Assembly: GCA_018873225.1 (NCBI GenBank)
Contig: JAEILZ010000001.1
Location: 3,968,001 to 4,032,000 of the forward strand
DNA: 64,000 nucleotides
From: [Phialemoniopsis] sp. UDSM-2020
Taxonomy: Eukaryota > Ascomycota > Sordariomycetes > Thyridiales > Thyridiaceae
Direction: 5' to 3'
Of the stretch, positions 1 through 11,561 are shown one piece after another (the stretch's first letter is position 1; each line of letters begins with the position of its first letter). Under the pieces are notes generated by a model, which ran no database searches, was not told the DNA's origin, and saw only the letters and a list, made by a program, of their open reading frames with translations. Position numbers and translations under genes: made by a program.

Positions 1-1
1 C

Positions 2-208
2 ACCGCTGGCGGCAGCTACACAGCCCCAGCCGCCGCCGACGGCGACGACCATTCCGCCACCGGCACCAATGGAGCCACAGCAGCCCCAGATTTAGGAGAC
101 TGGCGAGAGCACGGCAGCTTTCAATGGGTCCTGGGGCCCTGTGGCTCTGTGTCTTTGAATGTGTCACGAATCTGCGAAATCCAACGAGGGTGTTTACCTC
201 TCAAATAG
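2..208 (+). CDS. Possible 3' end of an unknown gene (partial)
   Basis: The first 100 bases look like the end of a plus-strand coding region cut by the window edge. Reading from base 2 gives an Ala/Gly/Thr-rich segment with many C-ending codons, the usual preference in this genome, and stays open to a TAG at 206-208. Reading from base 3 gives a Pro/Gln-rich tail that stops at 93-95, where the base composition changes, so the true frame is uncertain. No domain is visible and no function can be given. An upstream intron could also alter the frame. Confidence 0.3.
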   Translation, partial: TAGGSYTAPAAADGDDHSATGTNGATAAPDLGDWREHGSFQWVLGPCGSVSLNVSRICEIQRGCLPLK

Positions 209-1792
209 ACAGACCGACGAAATGATGTCGTCGCTTTGCGACAATCGGCGAGGGCTAATCGGGGTTTATGGGACCTTTTCTCAAACTTCCCTACGTTTGA
301 GATGCCTTGGTTTGTGAGAAGTCGCATGGGGTACTGTGTGTGAATTAGTCTCATGCATGGGAGATGAGTTGAGATAGAGAGTCACGATCACGGGCTTATA
401 CCTTCGTTTGCTTTTTAGGGGGGGCGTTTCTTTCATTCGTTGCATGGACATATCCTCACATTCGGTTTTCTCTGCCAGCACAGCGCTGGTTTTCAAAAAG
501 GGCAAGAGGCGTTTTGGGGGAAGGGGGGAATCTTTTCAGGGGCAGGCCGGCCGTGTAGGCTACGGGGACAAAAGGTTGCTCGAGTACTGAGGAGCTCTCG
601 AAAGGCTCATTGCGTTCGTTTTTCTTGTTTCGGACTCTCGCTATATGGACTTTCCATCCTCTCGCTTGTTTTGGCGTGCTTTCCAAGGGATACGCGCCCC
701 GATAATGAAGAGAGTGTATGAGGGGGATGACCTCGATACACCTGTCGTTTTTTCATGTCACTGCGATTCGGAACGCCCGTCATCGCCCGCTTTCATGGCA
801 TTCTGTGTACAATATATATATACCTTTTTGCGTTTTTGGACGGAGACAGATTGCCTCATGGCGATAAAAAATCCAACGGTACCTCACGAATTCATCGTAT
901 GGACTGTTTGAGCGAGTGTTTTGAGCATGTTTGTTAGTGAGCAGTTGAGAGACTTAAGAACTCCGGGACCAACTGGAATAGGCATGTAGATACTTGGGTT
1001 GGACGAGGTAGACCAAGGCGGTGCTATGGTTTCTTGCCATCTGACACACAGTTGAGTGCGTATCAGGTCTTTATGCACGTCTCTGGATTATACAATTTTG
1101 AGTGTCGATTGCATGTGTGGTTTATTGGTTTTGCTCTGCTCTTCTTATGATGGACGATGCGATGCTCCCTTATTAGCGCCACAAGCACACACCAGCCACG
1201 GCGCTAAGACCTTTCAGGACTGCAGCTGACGACATGGGAAGGCAAGCACCCTCGGTAGCCCGGCTCTAGCGCCTGCAAGGTAAGCTTTCGTGACCCTGAT
1301 CCAACGTCATAAGCACGAGCTAAATTGATTGTCCCTTCCCATCTCTTCTCTGCCCAGCAGCCTAGTCCGCAACCACATCCCACCACCACCACCACCCTTT
1401 TGTGCTTCCCATTCTCGATCTCACCACAGATTGAGTGAGTTTGGGTAATCCCGCCTGTCTACAATCTCGATTATTGCCTTCGTATTTTGGTCCATATAAC
1501 CCACGCTCTTAATCCACTCCGCCCAGCCTTTCTCCATCGAAGAAGCAACGAGATCAGGGCGATACCCAGTATCAACTTGCGCGAGTCGATCACATGCAAT
1601 AGCTGCCAGAGCCCTGCAGCCCTAACGATCGAGATTCACATCCGAGGCCACGATCCAGCCCGTACCTAGGTTGACCTGCCACCCACGACGAAGCACCTTT
1701 CATCCTCCTCATCTCTGCTCGTTTCGACAACGGACAACGGACAACGACAACTGCTTCATACCTCTATAGGCCATCGATTAACCGACTGCCTA
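209..1792. other. Intergenic region and DGAT2 leader
   Basis: No reading frame here has coding character; the longest are under 100 codons. The last 400 bases are rich in pyrimidine and CAC runs and probably include the promoter and 5' leader of the DGAT2 gene that starts at 1793. A short CCA repeat lies at about 1380-1396. I see no RNA gene. Confidence 0.6.
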
Positions 1793-3468
1793 ATGGCTAC
1801 TGCTGTCGATCACGTCAATGGCCACGGTGGCTCGGCAGGTAAGCTTGTTTTTCCGTGCTTGCCTCCTTCGAGAGCCTGCTCCAAGCTAGAGGGCAGCCGT
1901 AGACACCTATTTCACGATATACCGCGAACCCCCAGTGACTAGCCTTCCGCCCAAAGCTACGATCAATCGCTAAAGACATCTCTCACAGACTCTCCGGCGG
2001 CCGGCAAAGACACGCCTGGTCCTGTATCCTATGCCGAGGCAGCTGCCCAACCTCCAGCGCCAGATCGAGATGAAGGCCACAAGCAGCCTCAAGAGCACTT
2101 GACTAAGGAGCAGGTATGCATCTCTGCTGAGCTCTTGTAGCTGCCTATTTCATCATGCAGGATGACTGACCAGGTCAAAAGGTCAACGAAGACAAAGTAC
2201 CAGCACCAGATGACAATCCCTCAGTCGGGACGACGCCACCAGGAGGCGTGTCGTACGCTAAGATGGCGGCAGGGAAGACACAGGCTAATGGCAAGGCGAC
2301 GCTCAAGGCCAAGACTTCTGCTGCCAGGGTCAATGGCTCTCAAAGCGAGGTTCGAAAACGCACTGCCGCTCCAAAGAACCAGGATGGAGGCTCGCCACAG
2401 CATCGTGCGCAGGACGACGGTGAGAACCAAGTGCAAGCTCCGACACGAATTCGTTTCGCTCCCATCAGGGTCCCACTTAAGCGTAGGATGCAGACCATGA
2501 TGGTCCTGATGCATTGCATGTGCCTCTTAGTCGCGGTCCCCTTTTTCTTCTTCATATGTGCCAACCCATTCGCGTGGCCTTTCCTCATCCCGTACTTGCT
2601 GCACGTCATCTTTTCGACGGCTGCTACGGATGGATCACTCGCGTATCGATCAGAGTGGTTCAGAACTTCGAGGATCTGGAAACTCTTCGCTGATTACTTC
2701 CCGGCCAAGCTCCACAAGACTCACGACTTGGCACCGACGAGGAAGTACATTTTTGGCTACCATCCACACGGAATCATCTCTCATGGAGCATGGGCGGCCT
2801 TCGCCACAGAGGCTTTGGGATTCTCCGAGAAATTCCCGGGCATCACGAATAGTCTACTGACTTTGGACTCAAACTTCAATATCCCACTGTATCGAGAGTA
2901 CATCCTGGCGGCGGGCATCCGTTCGGTGTCTAAGGAGTCCATCACCAATCATCTCACTCGAGGTGGCCGCAACAATGAAGGGATGGGCCGGGCCGTTACC
3001 ATTGTGATTGGCGGCGCACGCGAGTCACTGGAGGCCCGCCCTGGCACGCTGCGTCTGATCCTGCGGGATCGTATGGGTTTTATTCGAATGGCTATGCGGA
3101 CAGGAGCTGATCTTGTACCCGTTCTCGCGTTTGGCGAGAACAATCTCTACAATCAGCTGGAGCCGCAGGACCACCCGTTGATCCACAGATTCCAGATGTT
3201 CGTCCTCAAGGCCTGGAAGTTCACGCTGCCCTTTATGCATGGTCGCGGCATCTTTAACTACGACTACGGTCTGATGCCCTTCCGCAGGCCACTGAACATT
3301 GTCGTGGGCAAGCCAATTCCCGTTGTGGCATCATCGAACGACATAGTGAACCCGGCCGAAGTTGAGCGGGTACATAAGCTGTACTGCGATGAATTGCAGA
3401 GACTGTGGGATGAGTACAAGGATGAATTCGCCAAGGACCGGACGGAGGAGATGGAGCTGCTGGTGTAG
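1793..3468 (+). CDS. Diacylglycerol O-acyltransferase 2 (DGAT2 family)
   Basis: Makes triacylglycerol from diacylglycerol and acyl-CoA at the ER and lipid droplets. Three exons are inferred: 1793-1838, 1989-2113 and 2182-3468 (introns 150 and 68 bases), giving 485 residues. Residues 1-150 are low-complexity and contain two similar VSYA motifs, one at the end of exon 2 and one in exon 3. A hydrophobic stretch at about 163-200 fits the membrane hairpin of the family. Diagnostic blocks follow: YFP at 229-231, the catalytic HPHG at 251-254, and a region with RDRMGFIRMAM and FGENN further on. The ATG at 1793 is chosen because it links in frame through canonical splice sites to the core. The stop TAG at 3466-3468 lies at the usual family C-terminus but overlaps a candidate splice donor (see next entry). 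Family assignment is secure; the in vivo acyl substrate is inferred. Confidence 0.93.
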
Positions 3469-3535
3469 GGCAGGCAGCAGTACGTTTTATGCTCACTCGT
3501 GCCTATGTTCTTAACTGACGAGCTGGCGCACACAG

Positions 3536-4199
3536 GCCACCCAAAGCTTGGGGCGCGATTCCTCCCCAGCCCGAAAGTCCTAACCTCTCATCTCACAACG
3601 TGACTCCTCCCCAGCCCAAGAGCCCCATTGCCTCGCCAAAAAGCGCAACTCCTATCAAGGACGAAAGCCTTTCGTCTATCTACGCGACTCCTCTCCAGCG
3701 GGGAAGTCCCAATGCCTCACCCAAAAGCGCGACACCTCCCCAACCGGAAAGCCTCACCATATCATCTCACAGCGCGACTCCTCTTCAGCACGAAAGCCCC
3801 AATGTCCCGCCTAGAAGCGAAACGCCTCCCAAGGACGAAAGCTCTGATGACTCATTTCACAGCGCAACTGCTCTCAAGGAAACCAAGGACGGAAACCCCA
3901 TTGTCTCAACGGGAGCCGCGCCGAAACTCGGTGACTCGGAGCACGTGGTAGCGGACAGAAATGCCTTGGTATTTACGAAGCAGGCTATTGTGAGACCAAG
4001 GGCAAAGTCTACCCTGAGCCCATTGTTGACCCACGCGTCACTGGACGATCAATTGCTGGCTGGCTCGACGCTGGAGTCGTTTCCGATGTCGATCTATCCC
4101 TATCCGCTGCCGCCCGGTTTAGAGCCAGTCAGTCCGGATTTAGAGTCTAGGATGAGGTCGCCGAGTCCCGACGACGTGCCGTTTAGAATGTCATTGTAG
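3536..4199 (+). CDS. Candidate C-terminal extension exon of DGAT2, Pro/Ser repeats
   Basis: An open frame of 220 codons follows a good acceptor (CACACAG ending at 3535) preceded by an ACTGAC branch-like site. It has no ATG near its start, so it is unlikely to be an independent gene. Two donors could join it to DGAT2: GTAGGG at 3465, which removes the stop TAG and continues in frame to a 705-residue protein, or GTACGT at 3480, which keeps the stop and leaves this exon in the 3' UTR. The first half is a tandem 15-residue repeat beginning right after the acceptor; the second half is non-repetitive. It is polar with no membrane segment. Function is unknown; a regulatory or localisation tail is a guess. 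Confidence 0.5.
3558..3890 (+). repeat. Degenerate 45-base tandem repeat encoding TPxxxES(P)xxSxxS units
   Basis: About seven units of roughly 45 bases encode a 15-residue period such as ATPLQ.ESPN.SP.S. The Thr-Pro and Glu-Ser positions persist while their codons vary (ACT, ACA, ACG for Thr; several Pro codons), which suggests selection on the protein sequence. Confidence 0.7.
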
Positions 4200-7100
4200 C
4201 GTACTTGAAGTGTAGGATTAGGTGGGTTTGGACCATGGGCTGGATGGTCCGCCTCTATCGGACTGCTATGAGATGAGATAGACATCAATAGGGTAATAGT
4301 GGTACAGGGTGCCCTTAAATCACAAAGACTTTAGTTTTTTGTCAGTCACGGTCGGGAAAGGAATGAGTCTGTCTTTAGCGTCTACTACTTCCTGTATAGC
4401 GCTTTCATAATATTGTGTTGAAACCCCGAGTTTCAGGGCATCGTGTTGGTGAATTGTAGTGAGGCTGCAAGTCTAGAGATTCGAAAACGCACATCACCAT
4501 GTAGTAAACAGGGACCAAGGCTTCACAATCGTCTATCCCATCCTATCTATCTCTTTCTTCCATGTTTATTCAGTCACAGTGGAGATCGTTATTCTGTAGA
4601 AGTAGTACAGACCAGCGAATAATCTTCATTGCCTATCTTACACAGGGGCTAATTCCACGACGAGAGTCGAGAGTCGAGACACCACAACGGTAAAAAGGTA
4701 AAAAACCAAGCCTACAATCTTTGGGACCGGAACTAACAAACGAAAGACTTTCTCAACCAGACTTCTGTTGATGAACTACCCCGAAAGTCTAGGATATTTC
4801 AAAGCCCGACCGGTCAATGATTTCAGCAATAGCGGTGTGCGTATTCATCGAGGTATCACGGTCCGAGAGAAGCCATGATGTAAGGGATCGCGGTCATGCT
4901 CAGCATCACGGCCATTTCGTAGAGCTTAAGATATTACGTGCGTGTCTCGAAGCACTGACCACGAACACAACAGGCTGCTGTTCCATTACGGGTGATGCAG
5001 CGGTGAGAACTTTTCCCATACCGCATTGTCCTCGAGAACCACTTGGCTGTCCGGTAGGAAAATCCTGTACGGTAGCAACTACCGGAGAAGGATAGTCCCG
5101 GATTGCGTAATGCCTCTCGTATCTGAGGTGGCCAAAAGGAAGCAGCGTCTCCCAGGGCATGCATGTCTTGGAGCTTAAGCGTTGTGTGCATAGGGCTGGC
5201 GGACCTGGCCTGGGGCAGTGTGTTAAGCTTAAGACACTTTGCGTATGTGTCTGTGTGCCAATTGCAGCTGAATGATCTCCTCCTTACCTCTTCGCAAGAT
5301 AAAATGTTGGAGTTGTCGGAAGCAGTCAACCAATCCGCGCCGAGGAAGCTGTCAGCAAAAGCAATAAAACGCCTTCTCTCCGATCCAAGGCGGCCCATTC
5401 GGGCGGCCGATCTCAGACACCACGCAGCATTGCAGTAGTGGGATGGAGCTCGAAGAAACAAAAAAAAGTCCAGCACCAAAAGAAAAAAATAGAACAAGAA
5501 GCAAAGACAACTAAGAGGGCCAAAGACTGTCTATTTGCGAGCTTTAGGAGCGCGCTTGCGGCGAGACAGGCATCGCGCGGCCGGCTTGCGGTCGGCCACC
5601 GTGCTTCCCCGGGTTTGACTGCCGGCAGGAGTTCTCCCTTGCTTCCAAGTCCGGCTCCGCTTTGTTCTCCGCCGGTGCAGGACCAGAAGAAACAAAAGCG
5701 ACCGGACCCAGCGGTGCGCGCCGTGCTTGCGGACGGACGGGCGGGTGTTCTAGCCGAGACAAGCGGTCTGGACGAAAACGTCAACTTTTCATTTCCACAC
5801 CGCTAGCAAGGAATCTCCCATGATCCGTCTCTTGATACCTCTCCTCACCGGTCGAGGGCAAAGAAAGGTTCTCAATCTTGGGAATATTCATCAATGTAGA
5901 CGGCATGATCGAGTAAATTCCAAGGATCGCTCAGACCAAGCGCATCTTCCCGCCCCCGGTCCTTAAGTGAGGGCATGAAGAAACAACCATGTCCGGTGGC
6001 TGAGCCGGGGGATTGTCATGCCCCGTCCGTGCCCTTTCCCTCCCGCTCTCATCAATCTCTCCCTCATCGTGACAGCCTGTGAACAGTGCTTCTTTCCCGC
6101 TCCTCTGTTTGCTGGGACTCGGGGCACACGGACTGGCAGTGCCGTACCGTGGACAGCGGGCCCCCTCCCTCGACATGTCTGTGTGGTGCTGCTGCGTGTA
6201 CACACCGTCCGTGTGCCGCGTCCGACCGCGGGCAGGGTTCCGCGATACCACATCGCTTCGACTGCTACCTCGCCATCCCGTTGGTCGTGTCCGCCGGCCT
6301 GGGAAGCTTGGTACCGTGGAGCGGTTCGGCCCAGGGGTACGGAATAGGTAGGTCGGTCGAGAGCTTTCTTCTTGTTCGTCCGCCAGCTCCCGCTACGCCG
6401 CGGCATGAGGGAATAGATGGGACTTGGCCCTGAAAAATTCATGCTTCGGCAAGAGCCCAGGCCAGAAGTTGGCAACCACTTGGTTGTCGATCGAGTCATG
6501 AGCACAAGACGCCAAAGGGGAAGGATTTGACGGGGCGAGCAAGGCCCAACGAGAAAGAAGCAAAGGTTCATGGGACGGCGCGAGAAGAAGCAAAGACCCG
6601 GCGCCCTGGCAAGCCATCAGAAGTGACAGGCGAGGGCTTGCCTGCTCTGCCTCCCCGGCCGTGCCCGGGCCTGTTATTGGCATTGGCGAACGCCTCTTTT
6701 GTGGCGAGCAAGAGTTGAAGAGTCAAATTGGGTAAACGGCTGCCGCGCAACATTGAGATGTGAAACGTATGTGTGTAGATCGCACTTACAGAGTGCTTGT
6801 TGTTGCATATTCGCCCAGACGCACACAGCTCTACAACCCAGACGCATCAGAGATACACGGGGATGTTCTGGACAAGTGTTAGTGTGAAACGCGTGAGTTG
6901 AAAATGTGATATGGCATACGTTTGTACACAGGCGGAGTATATACATGCGCAAGGCACACACATGTTGGAGACACACTGGCTGTCTCTGCACCTGCATGCT
7001 TGCATTAGTGTCGCTGCACTCTAGACGATTGGACAATTGAAGCCATTGGGCTCTCTTGCTTCTCAGTCCGATGCTGCAGCACCTTGGTCCGTAAATGCAA

Positions 7101-10100
7101 AAATGCTGGTTGTGTGGCAAACAGGCTTCAAGGGCACGTTGCTTTTTGGGCTTCGTCTCTTCTTCCCCTCCCCTGCTTCAGAAAAGAAACCTGCTTGTGG
7201 TTTCTTTTTCTTGTGCTAAACGCGCAAAAGCCGTTGTGACAGAACACAATCTTTGAAAAAGAAATCTTGCATCGGGGATCGAGACAACTCAAAGGGAAAA
7301 AAGAAACGCGCTGTGAAGGGGTGGCCTCGGGAATTGGAAGTTGGCCGAGCCAACATCATCAACTGGGCCTGAGTCTTAACATGGTTGCAATTGGACAAAT
7401 CTATCGACCTGAGCTGCAGGCTTGAATTGGGAAGAAATGATATAGACTCGGCACAAAACGGCCGTGACAATGCAGTGACGACGAGCAGGCTTGGGTGCGA
7501 TCACATCCGCAATCGGCCGCAGCAAAAGCGATGCTCATGCTTCTTGAATCCCACCACACTGGCCCGGGTTCATCACTCCAACCAAGAGGCTGTACCTGGC
7601 GTCCATCACACACACTTGCGCACACGAGCAGCACGCTCCGCCCGCCCAAAGGAACTGGGACGAGCACGCCGCGCAGATGTTACGGAAAGGTCGAGAAGGG
7701 CCCCCCACGCACCCATGTATCAAACCTCAATCAAACCTTGGTCGTCCACTCTGTGCAACACCTGCTGCTGTTTCCATGCCTCCCCCGAAGAACCCGCCAC
7801 GGAAAACTTGGCGTGGGCAAGCAATGCTGCGATATGTTTCAAGACCCGCCTGTCGCCTTTTGGTCGTGGGATTGCAATCACTAGTAGAAAGTAGTCGAGG
7901 TTCTCGACTCAGAAGACTTCTGACGCCACAAGCCCTACACCGGCCTCTAGCCGACCCGGCCGGTTCTCTAACGCGGCCCCGTTTCCAATAGCAAGCTATC
8001 CGTTAGGATCACGCCAGAAGTCTGGCGACAAGAAACGAAAGAATGTACGAAGTAACAAAACCCTCGACGAGAAAAGAAACGAGGCGATGGTACGATGGAG
8101 GGACCGTCATGAAATGATAGCTCACAAGGTGGCTCCTCCGTCTTTCAAGCTTATTGCACCTGTAACCAACGACTCGCGGAACAAGCCGCCGTAGTACGCA
8201 CACTCGTGCCCATCTACTCAAGACGTAGTCTCATAAGCAAGATTTTCTTTCTCGTAAGAAAAAGAAAGCACCACTGTTGTAAGAGCAGACCGAACCGAGG
8301 CCTAAAAGAATCCATGCCCGCCGTTGGCTCAAACGTCTGACTGGCGCAAGGAGCTTCTACACAACGGCGCAATTCCGAGCGGCCGGCAGATGGAGCGGAC
8401 TTGAAGAAAAAAGCAATTCTGGGTATGCGAGATCTGAGCTATCGTACCGACAGATGCAAGGCCTACAGCTCGCCCGCTCTGGTCCAACGCCCAGACCCAG
8501 GCGATATCCCACTGGCTCGAAAAGACATTGCACCAAGAAAGAAGAAAAATTGTGAGCGACTCTGGTTATGTTGGAAAGTCTCATTACGCACACCAACATC
8601 AACCGTCTCGCGGTTCATGCCTGAGACGGCGCATCAACTTGTTACAGCTCGATGAGCTTTCCAAGGCTGGTGGATCAGTCGAGAAAGAGCTGCATTTCTC
8701 GCGGGGACCAGGGAATAATGACGGAAACATGACAGCAGGAAAAGAGACCCAAAGAGTGCTGAAACTAGTGGCTGACGAAGAACTTAGAGCTCTGAAAGCC
8801 TCGGTTGTCATCTTTCAACCCATCCTGTCGGGGAACTAGCAAGGTGATAGTGAAGCTCGAAAGCTCAACCCGTCAGCTTTTTTCTTTGGCACCGAGCAGA
8901 TTTCTCCAGTCTTTTCGACGACGGCGCCGGGCCGGACGCGGATCTACCGTAATCTCTGATCCTTTGCTTCTCCGCAGTCAGGCACAATATGCTTTCCCGC
9001 TAACGTAGGGCTCAGTATGTATGGCTGTCTGTTTGTCCCTCTGGTCGGGGTGGTTGTCCGCACTTTTTCGGGATGCAGATCAGCCCAAGTCGGACCCAAA
9101 GGTACGGGTAGTATCAAATGTCAAATTGTCCCTCGGCTTGGGTCAAAAAGACCATTGGAAACAAAGTTTCGGGGATCGTCATTCACTATGCGCGTCTCGC
9201 CAGCGACGGCGGCATAGATCATACACCAGCAAACGCACGGGCAGCGTCCCGCGGTTGCTGGTTTCCAAGGTCGGACAAGCCCGCCCGGACCGTTCTTCAT
9301 GTCGGCGAAATGGCACGGTAAACACAGAAGAAGCTATCATGGTCGTATCTCTGTTAGCGTTAGAGCAGAGAGGCTAAGAGAGAAACGCCTCTCGCTTGGG
9401 TGCTCTTCTGTTTGGAGGAACCCAAAGACTGTGGTCAAGAAAATGGAAATAGTTCCGAAGAAGGACAAGACTGGTTGGTAACCCCACGATGCAACAAGAG
9501 CACCAGCGAGCCCGGTGAGATTCCGCCCCCATTGCCAGGCAAGTACCTTCCTCACCGAGTGAACATATCGGGTGGCCTTCCCCGCGGGATGGGTCAGAGC
9601 TGGGGCGACGATCAAGATAGTAGACTGCCTATCTTTTGCCTTCCTTATCTTGGGAGTGAAGTACACCAATTCGCAGAGTAATCTCGACATCTACCCCACT
9701 GATGGGATGATAAGTGAAGGACCCTCGCAAATCCCGACACCAGCCCTAGGGAAAAATACCTCTCCTCCAGCGTCGAGACATAGCCATTGAAGAATTCAGG
9801 CACCCAAGGCTGAGACTATGTCTATTCGGTCAAGGATCTGCTGCCGATCCAATGGCTCCTTCATTGGCAGAGACCCATCACGGCAGATGAGTTTGGAGAG
9901 GGAATGCTGGACGAAGAATGTTTCTCTTTCGTCTGGGGTCGCGGCCAGGTGGCTGGGAGGATCCATCCCAATCTCTCGCTCTGATACCTTCATCCACTCT
10001 GGTCGAAGCCTGTAGAAGAACTAAGACAGGCTAGCAACCCAAGTCCTTGGCCGGGGAACCTTTCCATGCTGCTTCGCGTCTGAGGTGCACTTGATGCACG

Positions 10101-11043
10101 AAACTGCATCAGGAAAAGAGTAGCATTGCTCCATGGCAGTCTACCTTCTTGGCTTGCCCTGCTTGTCCCCACGTGGCTGTCACGATAACGATACTCTGCT
10201 CCAAAGTCAACAGGGCACCAGAGGTACTGTTGCAAGTTGCAGTAACCCATCCTGCGGCCAGCGACTCTGAAACGAGCTAGTAAATTCGCCGTGGATAAGA
10301 CTAACGCTCTTTAGCATCATCAGAGGCCGGGGTAGAGGTCTCGTTTCGGTCAAAAAGTGGACTGAGTTGAATGAGACGACGCAGCATGCATGCAGATGGC
10401 AAAATTGGGGGCCACACACTGGTCTTGCACCATTGCGGTATGGTGACAGGCGCCATTGCAGACCAAGGGAAGAACCGAGTCGAAAAGCTTCCAGAAGGCG
10501 ACCCCATCTTCCCAAAGCCCCGGACATGGCTATTGGCTCTTTTCATCCGTACCTGCACTAGCGGGCCTTTTCGAATGCACCGGCGCCGGGGAACGTAACG
10601 CTGGGAACAAGCGCAAGTGGTGGGTAAACTTCGTTTTACCTAAGCGAATCACCCAGAGAAGTGTCAGGAAGTGTGAAGACGGAGGAGAGACATGGTGGCA
10701 GCCAAGACCTGTCTGGTCAAAGTCGCCGAACGTTTCCTCCCTCATGCTTTCTTTTTCCAAACACTGCAACCCCACGTGCTTCTCAGACTCTCGAGACATG
10801 GTGCCGAAGGGTTTGCAAAGCCATCGTCCAGGGTTCTCAACGGTGGCGTCCAAAACATGACAGGGACTGCCCATCAATGTCAATCAGGTCCCCCATGTGG
10901 AAAAAGCACCCTGGAAGAGATGGGACGAGCCGACAAGTGAGCCGTCTTACCAGATTTGCTAGGATAAAGCCCCAAGGTGAACAGCCCAGACCTTGCAGGG
11001 GCCTACGAAGAAAGTACAGACCTGGAATCGAGACATACCTATG

Positions 11044-11171
11044 TACTCCGTAGACTGCTGGGTATGCAGACTGTAGAGCAGGGACGGAGGTCTCGCAGCA
11101 AGCGCGGCCGCTGTATCAACGAACGACGAAAAGGAAACTATCCCGGACCTTGCCTGTACTTGTACTCCGTA
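11044..11171. repeat. Two copies of the TACTCCGTA motif
   Basis: Exact copies lie at 11044-11052 and 11163-11171, each beside a TACCTA or GTACTGAATAT segment. A variant, TACTCCGCA followed by TAGGTACATAC, lies near 11620-11645. The 9-mer recurs at other intergenic sites in this window. Confidence 0.6.
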
Positions 11172-11542
11172 TGTACTGAATATATCCAAAAGAAGCCTCG
11201 CTCGTACTTTGCCTCACCTGGAGCATCATGGGTGGCATGAGCCGCCACCCGCTGCTGTCAAATCATCTGCTTTGTGGGGTTGTGCAATTTATTCGGAGTC
11301 GTCCAGGCTCACCGTCATGCATAGGCCCGAATGGGGCCATAACAGAGGGTGTAGAGGCCACAGGGTGGTCAAGACGTCAATATTGTCTACCAGGCGATGA
11401 CCGAGCCGACCGCCGAACTGTTTGAGCTGGACCAACATGAAACTGAACAACAGTTGGAAAGGAGATCCTCTTTGCAGGTCCGGCTAAATCTGCACCTTCT
11501 GCAGCTTCTGTAGATGGCTTGATCCAATCCTTCTGCAGGAGG

Positions 11543-11561
11543 TTGTCGTTCGTCTCGAACG
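11543..11561. repeat. Short perfect inverted repeat
   Basis: GTCGTTCG and CGAACGAC are separated by TCT, giving an 8-base stem with a 3-base loop. No gene is near it and no function can be given. Confidence 0.5.

Noticed and set aside
3628..3951. Separate 107-codon gene in another frame of the repeat exon
   Set aside because: The 45-base repeat keeps all frames partly open; the residue pattern and splice phase fit only the DGAT2-linked frame.
4934..5497. 187-codon minus-strand frame with a hydrophobic start and many Cys, resembling a small secreted protein
   Set aside because: The hydrophobic start is the complement of an A-rich tract, codon use is not gene-like, and other frames are open over the same bases.
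5963..6571. 202-codon minus-strand frame
   Set aside because: Arg/Ser/Pro-rich with no domain or codon preference; plus-strand frames are open across the same GC-rich DNA.
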